Assembly: GCA_030530285.1 (NCBI GenBank)
Contig: JAUMVD010000021.1
Coordinates: 1 to 32,732 of the forward strand
Source: Bacillota bacterium
GTDB taxonomy: Bacteria; Bacillota; Clostridia; Peptostreptococcales; Anaerovoracaceae
Reading direction: 5' to 3'
DNA: 32,732 nucleotides
The notes under the pieces were generated by a model that saw only the letters and a list, made by a program, of their open reading frames with translations, ran no database searches and was not told where the DNA came from. The first letter of the stretch is position 1. Each line of letters opens with the position of its first letter. Shown in pieces: positions 1 through 7,079 of this stretch. The position numbers and the translations under genes were made by a program.

Positions 1-40
1 GCAAAAGTAGCATAAAATGAGTTACTCTATTACAATTTTA

Positions 41-360
41 CTTGACCAGTACACACGTGCGTTGAATTTGCTGCCCGCATCTTATTTTTAAGAAACCATT
101 TGGTCAGACTGACATCTTTTTTACGATTGTCCAACAACCTTTGGGAAATCGAAATTTATATTTTCATTTGACCAATTGCGACTCCTATCTGGCCCCTGTT
201 TGTTGTAATAGAACGACGATAGACAGCTTTTTTTGCTCTCACATGCGCCGAATTTGCTGCCGGCATCTTATTTTTAAGAAACCGTTTGGTCAGACTGAAA
301 TTTTTTCTGCGATTGTCCAACAACCTTTGGGAAATCGAAATTTTATTTTCATTTGACCAA
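41..360. repeat. Tandem palindromic elements (two complete copies, one partial)
   Basis: Two copies of a unit of about 110 bp lie at 64-175 and 250-360. They share most bases, including a long common stretch around 128-154 and 313-339. Each copy is bounded by inverted arms: TTTGGTCA at 99-106 and 285-292, and TTGACCAA at 168-175 and 353-360. An inner CGATT/AATCG pair lies inside each. A lone right arm (CTTGACCA, 41-48) at the window edge suggests a further copy to the left. The linker before the second full copy is about 60 bp longer than before the first. No convincing gene lies here; the short open frames are low-complexity and overlap one another. The unit could be a MITE-like interspersed repeat or a repeated structured RNA. 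Confidence 0.7.
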
Positions 361-398
361 ATCCTCCGCGGCACCACGGTCGCAATGTGGTGTCCTCC

Positions 399-479
399 GC
401 CGCAATATGCCGCAACCTGCCGCACCACGCCGCAAGGTAATGCAGCACACCGTGGCATGCCACGCCGCACCATGCCGCA
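399..479. repeat. GCCGCA decamer tract with 10-bp phasing
   Basis: The hexamer GCCGCA starts at 399, 409, 419, 429, 464 and 474, giving exact 10-bp spacing within two runs separated by a 35-bp step. A 12-bp perfect palindrome, GTGGCATGCCAC (452-463), sits in the interruption. Short open frames cross the tract in several frames and strands, but none has a ribosome-binding site or recognisable protein features. The tract ends about 60 bp before the promoter of the btu operon. Confidence 0.6.
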
Positions 480-539
480 GCACACCACGGCCACCATCTG
501 TCAAACAGCACCGTCCCGTTGGCACCCTCATTGACGCAC

Positions 540-568
540 TTGCGGCTGACGTGAAGCAATGTTATAAT
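540..568 (+). promoter_or_regulatory. Sigma-A-type promoter for the cobalamin-importer operon
   Basis: TTGCGG (540-545) and a perfect TATAAT (563-568) are separated by 17 bp. Transcription would begin near 575, just before the cobalamin aptamer at 581. Confidence 0.7.
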
Positions 569-580
569 GAGTCGCCAAAT

Positions 581-691
581 CAAATCGGTGCCCTCCGGGG
601 GTAATAGGGAATCAGGTGCAAGTCCTGAACGATCCGGTCACTGTGAATGGGGCAGTGCAAAAGCTCCAAAGTCAGGAAACCTGCCGGTTTG
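581..691 (+). promoter_or_regulatory. Cobalamin riboswitch, compact form
   Basis: The B12 box GTCAGGAAACCTGCC lies at 671-685. Upstream are the usual AGGGAA, GGTGCAAGTCC and CACTGT segments. P1 closes by pairing CAAATCGG (581-588) with CCGGTTTG (684-691), including one G-U pair. The part between CACTGT and the B12 box is only about 30 nt and lacks the CCACTG and GGGAAGG peripheral arms seen in the second riboswitch at 4679. It should sense a cobalamin and repress the downstream importer. The exact ligand (adenosyl-, methyl- or aquocobalamin) cannot be read from the sequence with certainty. Confidence 0.88.
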
Positions 692-740
692 GGATTGATA
701 TAACGAACTTCCGAAGAAGGTTCTGTCAATGATAGTTTTT

Positions 741-780
741 GATGGCCCTTTTTCTGTTGATGCAATAATGGGGTTTTTTT
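741..780 (+). promoter_or_regulatory. Candidate expression platform of the first cobalamin riboswitch
   Basis: A GGCCC segment (744-748) could pair with GGGG (770-773), which is also the only Shine-Dalgarno-like sequence before the start codon at 781. Seven T residues (774-780) run straight into the ATG. Pairing would hide the ribosome-binding site or form a weak terminator-like structure. The stem is short, so the mechanism is uncertain. Confidence 0.35.
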
Positions 781-1944
781 ATGAAGAAAATGACACACAA
801 ACGTATTCTGGCATTACTTACTGCACTGATAGTCTTGGCTGTCCTCTGTTTCACCGGCTGCGGCGGGTCCGATGAAGGCTCAGCAGATGCCGGCGGCCCT
901 CCTGAAATAAACGGGCTGACATATAAATCGGAGATGCCGCTTGACAGAGCCGATCAGTTCAGCGTATATAACTACGAAGGCGGTTACTCGCTAATAGACA
1001 TTCATGACCATCAGAGATTCCTCATGGTACCTAAAGGTGAGAAGGCTCCGGAAGGTCTGCCTGAAGACATCACCGTTCTCAAAAAACCCGTAAAACGTAT
1101 CTATCTGGCGGCCACGGCTACCATGGCTATGTTCTGTTCTATAGGTGCCCTTGATAATGTCAGGATGTCATCCATCAAGGAATCCGACTGGACTTTTGAT
1201 GAGCCCCGTGAAGCGATGGCGGACGGCAGGATCATATATGCCGGCAAGTACAGCGCCCCTGATTATGAGACTATGATGGATGAGCAGTGCGACCTGGCTA
1301 TAGAATCGACAATGATCGAACACACTCCTGAAGTTCAGGAAATGATCGAAGAGATAGACATCCCTGTGCTCATTGACAGATCCAGTTATGAATCCGATCC
1401 TATGGGCAGGGCCGAATGGATCAAACTTTACGGCGTACTGACAGATCACGAGAAAGAGGCTACAGAGTTCTTTGATGAACAACTGGCTTCGATCAAGGAG
1501 CTTGACGATTTCGAAAACACCGGCAAGACGGTGGCCTTCTTCTATTTCTCCACCGAGGGCAAAGTCGTGGTAAGAAGCAGCACAGACTATGTGCCGAAGA
1601 TGATAGACATAGCCGGCGGAAAATACGCTTTCAAGGATCTCGACAGCGACAGCGACAGATCAACTGCGGATATGTCCGTAGAGACTTTCTATGATACAGC
1701 CAAGGATGCTGACATAATCGTTTACAACTCCAGCATCGATGGCTCCGTAAAATCCATGGCTGACCTTCTCGAGAAAGATCCTATAATGGAAAAGATGAAA
1801 GCCGTCAAAACCGGCAACTGCTGGATCACCGGAAGCTCCATGTATCAGAGGACCGATCTGGTCGCCGAGATGATACTGGACTTCCACAGACTCATCACCG
1901 AAGATGATCCTCAGGACCTCAAATACATAACCAAACTCAATTAA
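781..1944 (+). CDS. btuF: Cobalamin/iron-type ABC transporter substrate-binding lipoprotein
   Basis: This 387-residue protein has a lipoprotein signal peptide: KKMTHKR, a hydrophobic stretch, then lipobox FTGC with the acylated cysteine at residue 27. The mature part has the two-lobed organisation of helical-backbone periplasmic-binding proteins that serve FecCD-type importers (BtuF/FhuD/FepB class). It would sit on the outer membrane face and deliver ligand to the permease encoded next. The gene lies behind a cobalamin riboswitch and is followed 20 bp later by a FecCD permease and then an ATPase, which favours a corrinoid or cobalt-corrinoid precursor as ligand over an iron siderophore. The start is supported by the signal peptide; the Shine-Dalgarno sequence (GGGG) is weak and may be regulated. 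The family assignment is firm and the substrate is inferred. Confidence 0.85.
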   Translation: MKKMTHKRILALLTALIVLAVLCFTGCGGSDEGSADAGGPPEINGLTYKSEMPLDRADQFSVYNYEGGYSLIDIHDHQRFLMVPKGEKAPEGLPEDITVLKKPVKRIYLAATATMAMFCSIGALDNVRMSSIKESDWTFDEPREAMADGRIIYAGKYSAPDYETMMDEQCDLAIESTMIEHTPEVQEMIEEIDIPVLIDRSSYESDPMGRAEWIKLYGVLTDHEKEATEFFDEQLASIKELDDFENTGKTVAFFYFSTEGKVVVRSSTDYVPKMIDIAGGKYAFKDLDSDSDRSTADMSVETFYDTAKDADIIVYNSSIDGSVKSMADLLEKDPIMEKMKAVKTGNCWITGSSMYQRTDLVAEMILDFHRLITEDDPQDLKYITKLN

Positions 1945-1964
1945 CTATAAGGCTGTAAATAACT

Positions 1965-3062
1965 ATGGCAAGAGAAACACTGAATGACAAATTCAAACGC
2001 GAAAACGAACAGGCACGCGAGCGGCTCAAGGAAGATTTCCACGCTCTCAACGCCAAAAGGCGCGCCCGGGTACTGTTTGTTTTTATCGGCATGATCGTTG
2101 CCTTTGCGGTAATGGTTGTCGTTAACATCAACTCGGGCAATGTCCACATCGGAATGGGCGAGATCGCCCGGGCCATTTTCATGCGTGAAGGAAGCGAGAA
2201 CGTCATGGATATAGTATGGACGATACGAATGCCACGTATAATCGTCTCCCTGCTCCTCGGCGGAGCTTTGGCCATGGCCGGCTTTCTGTTGCAGACTTTC
2301 TTCGAAAATCCTATCGCCGGACCGTACGTGCTCGGTATATCTTCGGGCGCAAAGATGGTCGTGGCTTTTGTATTGATATTCTTCCTGCAGAACGCGAAGC
2401 ACGTGTCTTCATTCACCGTCATCGCGGCTGCTTTTGTAGGATCGCTTCTGGCTACTCTGTTCATACTGGCTGTATCTCAGCGCATACGCAATATGGCCGC
2501 ACTCCTCGTTGCCGGTATCATGGTCGGTTACATCTGCAACGCCGTAACTGAATTCATGATCACATTCGCAGAGGATTCCGATATCGCGAATCTCCACGGA
2601 TGGTCACAGGGCAGTTTTTCCGGCATGACATGGACGAACGTAGGCATCTGTCTCGTCGTTGTCGGCGCCGGTTTCATTCTCACCATGATTTTATCAAAGC
2701 CTATCGGAGCTTATCAGATGGGCGAGTCGTACGCGCAGAGTCTGGGTGTAAACATCAAGTTCTTCAGAGCGGCGCTGATTTTGCTCTCCAGTCTGCTCTC
2801 GGCATGTGTCACGGCTTTCGCCGGACCGATTTCATTCGTCGGCATCGCCGTACCGTTCCTGGTCAAAGGTGTTATGGGCACATCCAAACCCCTCGTCGTC
2901 ATACCGGGATGCATGCTCGGAGGCGGAGTGTTCTGTATGGTGTGCGATCTGATCGCGCGTCTGGCTTTTGCGCCTGTTGAACTCAATATCAGTACGGTCA
3001 CCGCAGTATTCGGCGCGCCTGTCGTTATTTACATGATGGTCAGCAGAAGGAGGATGAGATAA
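1965..3062 (+). CDS. btuC: FecCD-family ABC transporter permease (BtuC-like)
   Basis: This 365-residue protein begins with a charged cytoplasmic segment of about 36 residues (many Lys, Arg and Glu), longer than usual. It continues with the multi-helix core of FecCD permeases. Family hallmarks include TIRMPRIIVSLLLGGALAMA near residues 85-105, AGPISFVGIAVPFLV around 285-300, and the closing APVVIYMMVSRRR. The protein would form the homodimeric channel for the lipoprotein encoded upstream. Its stop codon is separated by a single base from the ATPase start, so the two are probably translationally coupled. The preceding ribosome-binding site is weak. A corrinoid substrate is inferred from the riboswitch at 581. 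Confidence 0.87.
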   Translation: MARETLNDKFKRENEQARERLKEDFHALNAKRRARVLFVFIGMIVAFAVMVVVNINSGNVHIGMGEIARAIFMREGSENVMDIVWTIRMPRIIVSLLLGGALAMAGFLLQTFFENPIAGPYVLGISSGAKMVVAFVLIFFLQNAKHVSSFTVIAAAFVGSLLATLFILAVSQRIRNMAALLVAGIMVGYICNAVTEFMITFAEDSDIANLHGWSQGSFSGMTWTNVGICLVVVGAGFILTMILSKPIGAYQMGESYAQSLGVNIKFFRAALILLSSLLSACVTAFAGPISFVGIAVPFLVKGVMGTSKPLVVIPGCMLGGGVFCMVCDLIARLAFAPVELNISTVTAVFGAPVVIYMMVSRRRMR

Positions 3063-3063
3063 T

Positions 3064-4167
3064 ATGAACGATCAGAAATCTTACATCCGCATGGACAATC
3101 TCGCTGTTGGCTATAACGGCAAAGCGATCATCCGCGACATCTGTCTGGACATACAGAAAGGCGACATCATCTCGATGATCGGCCCGAACGGAGCCGGCAA
3201 ATCGACAATACTCAAAAGCATCACCCGCCAGCTCACACTGATCGGCGGCAAGGTCATATTCAACGAAAAGGATCTGCACAAAATGCCTTTCCGCGATCTG
3301 TCTAAGAAGATGGCCGTCGTCCTGACGGAACGTCTCAAGACTGACCTCCTCACCTGCTACGACATCGTAGCCAGCGGCCGCTACCCTTATACGGGCAAGC
3401 TCGGCATTCTCTCCGAGGAAGATGAACGCATGGTCGATGAGGCGATCGCAGCGGTACATGCGACGGAACTGGGACCGCGTGATTTCAACGCCATCAGTGA
3501 CGGGCAGCGGCAGCGCATCCTCCTGGCCAGAGCTATCTGCCAGGATCCTGAAGTGATCATACTGGACGAACCGACGTCCTTCCTCGATATACGTTACAAA
3601 CTGGAGCTCCTGTCCATACTGCGCGACATGGCCAAGCAAAAAGGCATCACGGTCATAATGTCTCTCCACGAGATCGACCTGGCCGAAAAAGTTTCCGACC
3701 GCATCATCTGCGTCAAAGGTGACAGGATCTACCGTTACGGCACGCCTGAAGAGGTATTCCACGAAGATACCATCCGCGAGCTTTACAGTATAGACAACGG
3801 GTTCTTCGATCCGCTGTTCGGCAGCATCGAACTCCCTGCCCCGGCAGGCGCCCCGCGTGTATTCGTGCTTTCTTCCTGCGGTACCGGCGTTCCCGTTTAC
3901 CGCAGTCTGCAGAAACAGAACATCCCGTTTGCCGCCGGCATCATAAGCCGGGGCGATGCTGACTATCAGCTGGCCCGCCTGCTGGCGTCAGAGATCGTGA
4001 CTACCGAGCCTTTTGAGCCTATCGGCGACGATGCTCTCGCAAAAGCTTCGGACCTGATCCGCTCCTGCGACCGCGTGATCCTTACCGACTTCCCTATCGG
4101 CACAGCGAACGCCCGCGTCCGCGAGCTGATCGACCTGGCCGAGTCACTGGGAAAGCTGGAGCGATAG
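3064..4167 (+). CDS. btuD: ABC transporter ATP-binding protein (BtuD/FepC-like) with extra C-terminal domain
   Basis: The N-terminal ~250 residues form a nucleotide-binding domain: Walker A GPNGAGKST at residues 40-48, Walker B VIILDEPTSFLD, and a switch histidine in SLHEID. The signature is SDGQRQR rather than the usual SGGQRQR. Residues ~255-367 form an additional domain, beginning RVFVLSSCGTG, that is not part of a minimal FepC/BtuD ATPase. It has alternating beta/alpha character, suggesting a small Rossmann-like fold that might sense a ligand or nucleotide. The gene has a strong AGGAGG ribosome-binding site inside the end of the permease gene and ends the operon. The ATPase call is firm; the role of the extra domain is unknown. 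Confidence 0.87.
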   Translation: MNDQKSYIRMDNLAVGYNGKAIIRDICLDIQKGDIISMIGPNGAGKSTILKSITRQLTLIGGKVIFNEKDLHKMPFRDLSKKMAVVLTERLKTDLLTCYDIVASGRYPYTGKLGILSEEDERMVDEAIAAVHATELGPRDFNAISDGQRQRILLARAICQDPEVIILDEPTSFLDIRYKLELLSILRDMAKQKGITVIMSLHEIDLAEKVSDRIICVKGDRIYRYGTPEEVFHEDTIRELYSIDNGFFDPLFGSIELPAPAGAPRVFVLSSCGTGVPVYRSLQKQNIPFAAGIISRGDADYQLARLLASEIVTTEPFEPIGDDALAKASDLIRSCDRVILTDFPIGTANARVRELIDLAESLGKLER

Positions 4168-4190
4168 CTGTGTCTCCCGCGCATACTTGT

Positions 4191-4223
4191 GCTCGCGCAC
4201 CTGAGTGCGCTCGCGCACCTGAG
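4191..4223. repeat. Short GC-rich tandem repeat
   Basis: GCTCGCGCACCTGAG occurs at 4191-4205 and 4209-4223, an 18-bp period, just after the end of the btuD-like gene. It lies in a GC-rich stretch (4168-4290) with no recognisable gene. Confidence 0.6.
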
Positions 4224-4292
4224 CGCGCGGCCGGCTGCGTCAGTCATTCGCGCCTTGGCATCAACTCGGCTGCGCGCGCCGTTGCGCACCGA

Positions 4293-4366
4293 TTTTCATG
4301 AAAATGACCATTTCCCGTGTCCTTAGACACGGGATTTTAGCAAAATGCCTGTTTCCCGTGCGTAAT
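4293..4366 (+). repeat. Three-arm hairpin repeat, copy 1
   Basis: After TTTTCAT (4293-4299), arm CCCGTGTC (4314-4321) pairs perfectly with GACACGGG (4326-4333) across a CTTA loop. A 21-nt spacer containing CAAAATGCCTGTTT follows, then the left arm recurs as CCCGTG (4355-4360) and the unit ends in CGTAAT (4361-4366). The middle arm can therefore pair with either flanking arm. A second copy at 4474-4553 has the same layout with different arm sequences. No coding frame is evident across it. Confidence 0.7.
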
Positions 4367-4473
4367 CGCCGGCCGGTGCTTCCCCAGCCCGTTCTCGGAT
4401 CGTTCCAATTGTAACCAACTGCGCTGGCCAGGCATGGATGTCTTGTATATAAGAAATCTCCTTGGGAACTACA

Positions 4474-4553
4474 CTCACGTTTTCATATAAACTGTCATTT
4501 CGTGAGTCTAAAGACTCACGATTTCAACAAAATGCCTGTTTCGTGAGCGTAAT
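4474..4553 (+). repeat. Three-arm hairpin repeat, copy 2
   Basis: CGTGAGTC (4501-4508) pairs with GACTCACG (4513-4520) across TAAA. The arm recurs as CGTGAG (4542-4547) before CGTAAT (4548-4553). A further complementary CTCACG lies upstream (4474-4479), directly before TTTTCAT. The spacer CAAAATGCCTGTTT is identical to copy 1, while all three arms have changed together. Within 4168-4632 nothing else beyond these repeats was recognised. Confidence 0.7.
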
Positions 4554-4632
4554 TACTACCCGGAACCGTCGGGAACCGCTCCGCCCGGCATGAGCACCGC
4601 TCTGCCCCACTGTGCATGCGCCCCTAAAACAG

Positions 4633-4661
4633 TTGTATTTACACGCCGGGAATGGTATAAT
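4633..4661 (+). promoter_or_regulatory. Promoter for the lipoprotein-cbiK operon
   Basis: TTGTAT (4633-4638) and a perfect TATAAT (4656-4661) are separated by 17 bp. The expected transcription start, near 4668, lies about 10 nt before the second cobalamin aptamer. Confidence 0.7.
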
Positions 4662-4678
4662 CCCAATTGAATGCAATA

Positions 4679-4831
4679 CCGAAGGGTGCTGCTCATGCAG
4701 GTAATAGGGAAACAGGTGAAAATCCTGTACGAACTCGTCACTGTAAGCGGCTAGCCGACGCCACTACGCCACTGTTCATTCGGGAAGGCGGCAAAGGCTT
4801 TGATCCGCAAGTCAGGAAACCTGCCTTTCGG
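4679..4831 (+). promoter_or_regulatory. Cobalamin riboswitch, full-size form
   Basis: The B12 box GTCAGGAAACCTGCC is at 4811-4825. Other conserved parts are AATAGGGAAACAGGTG, CACTGTAAGCGG, GCCACTG and GGGAAGGC. P1 forms between CCGAAGGG (4679-4686) and CCTTTCGG (4824-4831) with one G-U pair. Unlike the compact riboswitch at 581, the peripheral arms are present. A downstream hairpin (about 4840-4873) and an intrinsic terminator (4934-4970) can serve as the expression platform. It should switch off the lipoprotein-CbiK operon, and possibly downstream readthrough, when cobalamin is plentiful. Confidence 0.93.
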
Positions 4832-4933
4832 GACACATAATATGTTTCCGTTGAAAAACGGGAACCATATTGGCCACGAGTAACTGGCGGGTGTAAAAAC
4901 TGATTGAAAGAAAAATTACTATGATTCTTCATG

Positions 4934-4970
4934 AGGCCTTTGCTCCGTTTAGCGAAGGCCTTTGCATTTT
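4934..4970 (+). terminator. Intrinsic terminator in the second riboswitch leader
   Basis: AGGCCTTTGCT (4934-4944) pairs with AGCGAAGGCCT (4951-4961) with one wobble pair, loop CCGTTT, followed by a T-rich run to 4970. It lies between aptamer and first gene, so transcriptional attenuation is the likely mode of control. Confidence 0.75.
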
Positions 4971-5006
4971 CAGACAGTTATAGTTTTATGACAGGAGGTT
5001 TTTATC

Positions 5007-6209
5007 ATGAAGAATCTTAGAAAATTCATTGTCGTAGCCATGGCATTTGTTCTCGCGATGGGAATGATGCTCATGGCAACAGGATGCGGCGGTTCCGGTG
5101 AGGAAGAACAGGCTGCATCAGATCCTGTAGCAGATTGCAATGCTGCTATCGAAGCTATCCAGGTTCAGGAATGGACTGAGGATACTGACGCACAGTGCCA
5201 GGCTGCTAAGGATGCGTACGATGCTCTGACTGATGAGCAGAAAGAACAGCTGGATGATCCTGACTACTTCGGTCTGGACACCGGTGATGCTTCAAAGGAC
5301 GATCCACTCAACGGAGATGAGATCGGCGAAAACGAACTGCTGGTAGTAAGCTTCGGAACATCATTCAACGATTCCAGAGCTACTGATATCGGCGGCGTTG
5401 AGAAAGCTCTGGCAGAAGCATATCCTGACTGGTCAGTCAGAAGAGCTTTCACCGCTCAGATCATTATCAACCACGTACAGGCTCGTGACGGCGAAAAGAT
5501 CGACAACATCCAGCAGGCGCTGGACAGAGCTGTAGCAAACGAAGTTAAGAACCTGGTAATCCAGCCGACACACCTGATGCACGGCGCTGAGTACGACGAA
5601 CTCACAGACGCTGTTGACGGCATGAAGGACAACTTCGAATCCGTAGAAATCGCTGAGCCTCTCCTGGGAGAAGTCGGCGCTGACGCTTCAGAAGTAAACG
5701 CTGACAAGGAAGCTGTAGCAAAGGCTGTCGTCGCTGCTGCAGTAGAAGCTTCAGACTTCGATTCACTGGACGCTATGGCAGCTGACGGAACTGCTCTGGT
5801 TCTCATGGGACATGGAACAGGCCACGAAGCTAACGTTACTTATGACCAGATGCAGACACAGATGAAGAACCTGGGATACGACAACGTATTCGTAGGAACT
5901 GTAGAAGGAAACCCTCCTGACACAGCGCTTCCTGAGGTTAAGAAAGCTCTGGAAAAGGCCGGATACAGTAAGGTCATCCTTCGCCCTATGATGGTAGTTG
6001 CAGGCGACCATGCTAACAACGACATGGCAGGCGACTGGGCTGACGCGCTGATTAATGGCGGTGAATTCGAAGTCGAAGGCGCGGATGCCCCTGTAGATCT
6101 CGGCGAAGGTCTTGGCAAAGACAACGTTTCATCTCAGATCGAAGGTATGGGCAGAGTCGCTGATATCCAGAAAGTCTATGTTGATCACACTGCTGCTGCA
6201 ATGCAGTAA
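5007..6209 (+). CDS. cbiK: CbiK-family cobaltochelatase, secreted lipoprotein form
   Basis: This 400-residue protein has a lipoprotein signal peptide with the acylated cysteine at residue 27 (ATGC). A helical spacer (about 35-90) carries the AYDALTDEQK motif seen in many Gram-positive surface proteins. The CbiK domain runs from about 108 to the end. The metal-site residues of class II chelatases are kept: His269 in MGHG, Glu300 in VEGNP and His335 in AGDH. CbiK inserts Co2+ into sirohydrochlorin, normally in the cytoplasm; this copy should sit outside the membrane. Periplasmic CbiK is known in Desulfovibrio, and a CbiK-like lipoprotein, IhtB/FetB, acts in haem acquisition in Porphyromonas. 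The GGAGG ribosome-binding site is strong. Alanine codons are mostly GCT/GCA, unlike the second cbiK, which hints at high expression. Whether it inserts cobalt, strips metal or binds a tetrapyrrole is open. Confidence 0.85.
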   Translation: MKNLRKFIVVAMAFVLAMGMMLMATGCGGSGEEEQAASDPVADCNAAIEAIQVQEWTEDTDAQCQAAKDAYDALTDEQKEQLDDPDYFGLDTGDASKDDPLNGDEIGENELLVVSFGTSFNDSRATDIGGVEKALAEAYPDWSVRRAFTAQIIINHVQARDGEKIDNIQQALDRAVANEVKNLVIQPTHLMHGAEYDELTDAVDGMKDNFESVEIAEPLLGEVGADASEVNADKEAVAKAVVAAAVEASDFDSLDAMAADGTALVLMGHGTGHEANVTYDQMQTQMKNLGYDNVFVGTVEGNPPDTALPEVKKALEKAGYSKVILRPMMVVAGDHANNDMAGDWADALINGGEFEVEGADAPVDLGEGLGKDNVSSQIEGMGRVADIQKVYVDHTAAAMQ

Positions 6210-6234
6210 GATCTGACAGATCAAGGTGCTGAAT

Positions 6235-7023
6235 ATGAAAAACAGATTATTGATTATCGCTTGCTGCGTAGTCTTCATGCTGGGCTTCGGTCTGGCCGGC
6301 TGCGGCAACAGCAGCTCCGGTCTTGAAGACGGCACTTACGTGGCGACGTTTACTACCGATCATCCTATGTTCCACGTCAACGACGCCAATAACGATAAAG
6401 GCATTCTGACCGTCAAGGATGGGCAGATGACTATACACGTAAGTCTTCAGTCAAAGAAGATCGTGAATCTCTTTGCAGGCGTTTCTGAAGACGCCAAGAA
6501 AGACGGCGCTGAACTCATCGAGCCTACCGTCGATAAAATCGATTACGGCGACGGCTATGTAGATGAAGTTTACGGATTCGATATCCCTGTTCCGGCTCTC
6601 GATGAGGAGTTCGACGTAGCTCTCATCGGAACACACGGCAACTGGTACGACCACAAAGTCGTCGTATCCGACCCTGTGCCGGGAGATGATATCCACGCAG
6701 GCAGCGCTATCGATCTCGAGGACGGCGACTATCAGGTGGAAACAACACTTGAAGGAGGTACTGGCAAAGCCACTATCGACAGTCCCGCTGACATGACCGT
6801 CAAAGACGGTCAGGCGACCCTGACGGTAGTATGGTCGAGCCCTCATTACGATTACATGATCGTAGACGGCGAGAAATACGAACCCGTCAATGAGGATGGA
6901 AACTCAGTTTTCGAGATACCCGTCCCGAAACTGAATGAACCTTTCAAGGTAATCGGCGATACGACAGCCATGAGCGAACCTCATGAGATCGAGTATGAGA
7001 TCACCTGCACTTTGACAGACTAG
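6235..7023 (+). CDS. Two-domain lipoprotein of unknown function (possible NEAT-like beta domains)
   Basis: This 262-residue protein has a lipoprotein signal peptide with the cysteine at residue 23 (LAGC). ATG 6235 was chosen over GTG 6226 because AAGGTG lies at the right distance upstream. Two beta-rich domains follow. Domain A (~31-150) starts LEDGTY and has LTVKDGQMTIHVSL and a closing WYDHKVVV. Domain B (~161-260) starts LEDGDY and has MTVKDGQATLTVVWSS, YDYMIVDGEKY and DTTAM. The DG-Y opening, VKDG strand, serine before a Tyr-rich segment and late F-x-IPV strand recall NEAT haem-binding domains, but this is a pattern resemblance only. A paralogue with the same A-B order lies at 10236. The gene follows the lipoprotein cbiK by 25 bp, so the two products should meet on the cell surface. 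No function is established. Confidence 0.75.
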   Translation: MKNRLLIIACCVVFMLGFGLAGCGNSSSGLEDGTYVATFTTDHPMFHVNDANNDKGILTVKDGQMTIHVSLQSKKIVNLFAGVSEDAKKDGAELIEPTVDKIDYGDGYVDEVYGFDIPVPALDEEFDVALIGTHGNWYDHKVVVSDPVPGDDIHAGSAIDLEDGDYQVETTLEGGTGKATIDSPADMTVKDGQATLTVVWSSPHYDYMIVDGEKYEPVNEDGNSVFEIPVPKLNEPFKVIGDTTAMSEPHEIEYEITCTLTD

Positions 7024-7040
7024 CAAAGATCATCGTTACA

Positions 7041-7079
7041 CTCTCTGCCGATGACTAGTCGGCAGAGAGCTATTTTTAT
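7041..7079 (+). terminator. Intrinsic terminator after the cbiK-lipoprotein pair
   Basis: CTCTCTGCCGA (7041-7051) pairs perfectly with TCGGCAGAGAG (7059-7069), followed by CTATTTTTAT. It separates the lipoprotein pair from cbiL. No clear promoter was found between it and 7110, so the next operon may depend on partial readthrough from the riboswitch promoter. Confidence 0.85.

Noticed and set aside
141..583. Several short open frames across the left-edge repeats, some rich in Ala, Arg, Pro and Cys
   Set aside because: They occur in many overlapping frames, reflect the decamer and palindromic repeats, and have no ribosome-binding sites.
3040..3762. 240-residue minus-strand open frame opposite the BtuD-like ATPase
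   Set aside because: The plus strand shows Walker motifs and a strong ribosome-binding site; the antisense frame shows nothing.
781..4167. Siderophore or haem importer rather than cobalamin importer
   Set aside because: Homology alone allows it, but the cobalamin riboswitch directly upstream makes a corrinoid the better call; kept as an alternative only.
4293..4553. A CRISPR-like interpretation of the repeated units
   Set aside because: Only two copies about 187 bp apart, with arms that differ, and no cas genes in the window.
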